NCBI RefSeq assembly: GCF_035594125.1
Contig: NC_087156.1
Coordinates: 15,754,497 to 15,818,496, forward strand
Length of the DNA: 64,000 nucleotides
Direction: 5' to 3'
Source of the DNA: Scylla paramamosain
Lineage: Eukaryota > Arthropoda > Malacostraca > Decapoda > Portunidae
Every line of letters starts with the position of its first letter. The first letter of the stretch is position 1. Below the pieces are notes generated by a model. The model was given only the letters and a program-made list of their open reading frames with translations. It was not told the DNA's origin and did no database searches. The position numbers were made by a program, and so were the translations under genes. Positions 63,427 to 64,000 of this stretch are shown here, piece by piece.

Positions 63427-63494
63427 GAGGAGGAGGAGGAGGAGGAGGAGGAGATTGGACAAGGCAAGGTGAGGTAAGGTGAGGTGAGGTGAGG
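63427..63494 (+). repeat. (GGA)n followed by (GGTGA)n
   Basis: About nine GGA units (63427-63453), then AGGTGAGGTAAGGTGAGGTG-type pentamers to about 63494. Confidence 0.88.
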
Positions 63495-63820
63495 CTGGAC
63501 GGCAGATGCTTGGCGGCTGCTACCTCACATTGGCAGGCAAATTGCAGGATGCTGTGAATTACTTGAAGGACCACGTGGCTGTAGTACCTCCCCTTGTGAT
63601 ACTGCGAGGGGCGAAACAGCAGCACGAGGCAGAGTTGCAGAGGGAGGAAGAAGGGGAAGAAACGAGACAAGGCAGAAGAATAATTAATAATGGTGGATAG
63701 AACCGCAAGAAGGAAAAGAAATGCAAGAGTCGAGGAGGAAAAGATGAAGATAAAGTGATTATATAACGGAGAAAAGGTTGTATCGATGAGGCGAAATTAA
63801 AAGAAAGTTTTACGAAAGGA

Positions 63821-63821
<1 letters not shown>

Positions 63822-63901
<80 letters not shown>

Positions 63902-63905
63902 TGTT
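63822..63905. repeat. (GT)n microsatellite
   Basis: TG dinucleotides with one TA change near the end. Confidence 0.98.
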
Positions 63906-64000
63906 GGAAAGCAAGAGAAGTAGACAGGAGGTGACTGAACAGAAAAGGATGGATGGAGAGATGGAGTAGAGAAGAGGAAGGAGGGCAGGTGATGAGAGAT

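Overview
The window looks like eukaryotic, probably arthropod, nuclear DNA. Simple repeats are extremely dense: (GA/CT)n tracts of up to about 250 bp, with long (TA)n, (CA/GT)n and trinucleotide runs. The one clear gene has canonical GT-AG introns with branch-point-like sites and pyrimidine tracts, and one intron is about 11 kb. This load of long dinucleotide tracts is typical of decapod crustacean genomes such as crabs. That assignment is an inference, because no rRNA, mitochondrial or other marker gene is present to prove it.

Layout. 1-39.8 kb is intergenic as far as I can see. It holds microsatellites, two degenerate minisatellites with five units of roughly 120-150 bp (6.75-7.39 kb and 22.46-23.09 kb), long strand-asymmetric polypyrimidine or polypurine stretches (23.4-24.2, 30.7-31.1 and 35.6-36.1 kb), and a fold-back element of about 850 bp with terminal inverted repeats of about 165 bp (33.03-33.88 kb). 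39.85-51.74 kb carries, on the minus strand, the 3' part of a SAM-domain gene. A 679-nt exon (51061-51739) encodes a proline-rich segment, a PLDLS motif, a basic KRPR motif and the first third of a SAM domain. After an intron of 10,998 bp, the last exon (39850-40062) completes the SAM domain, adds a short Cys/His tail and ends at TAG. 51.74-64 kb should contain upstream intron sequence and possibly 5' exons of the same gene, but I recognised none. It also has an AT-rich, homeodomain-site-rich block at 62.4-62.9 kb that looks like a regulatory element.

The SAM sequence (start GHWTVDDV, end LPLLTEEHL...MKLGPALKLR) resembles the SAMD7/SAMD11 and polyhomeotic class of chromatin-associated SAM domains. 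With the CtBP-type PLDLS motif, it suggests a nuclear co-repressor. Gene identity within that class is not settled.

Nearly all other open reading frames are repeat translations (SLSLSL, ERERER, YIYIYI, HTHTHT and similar) or antisense shadows, and I have not annotated them as genes. I saw no tRNA, rRNA, CRISPR array or intact autonomous transposon.
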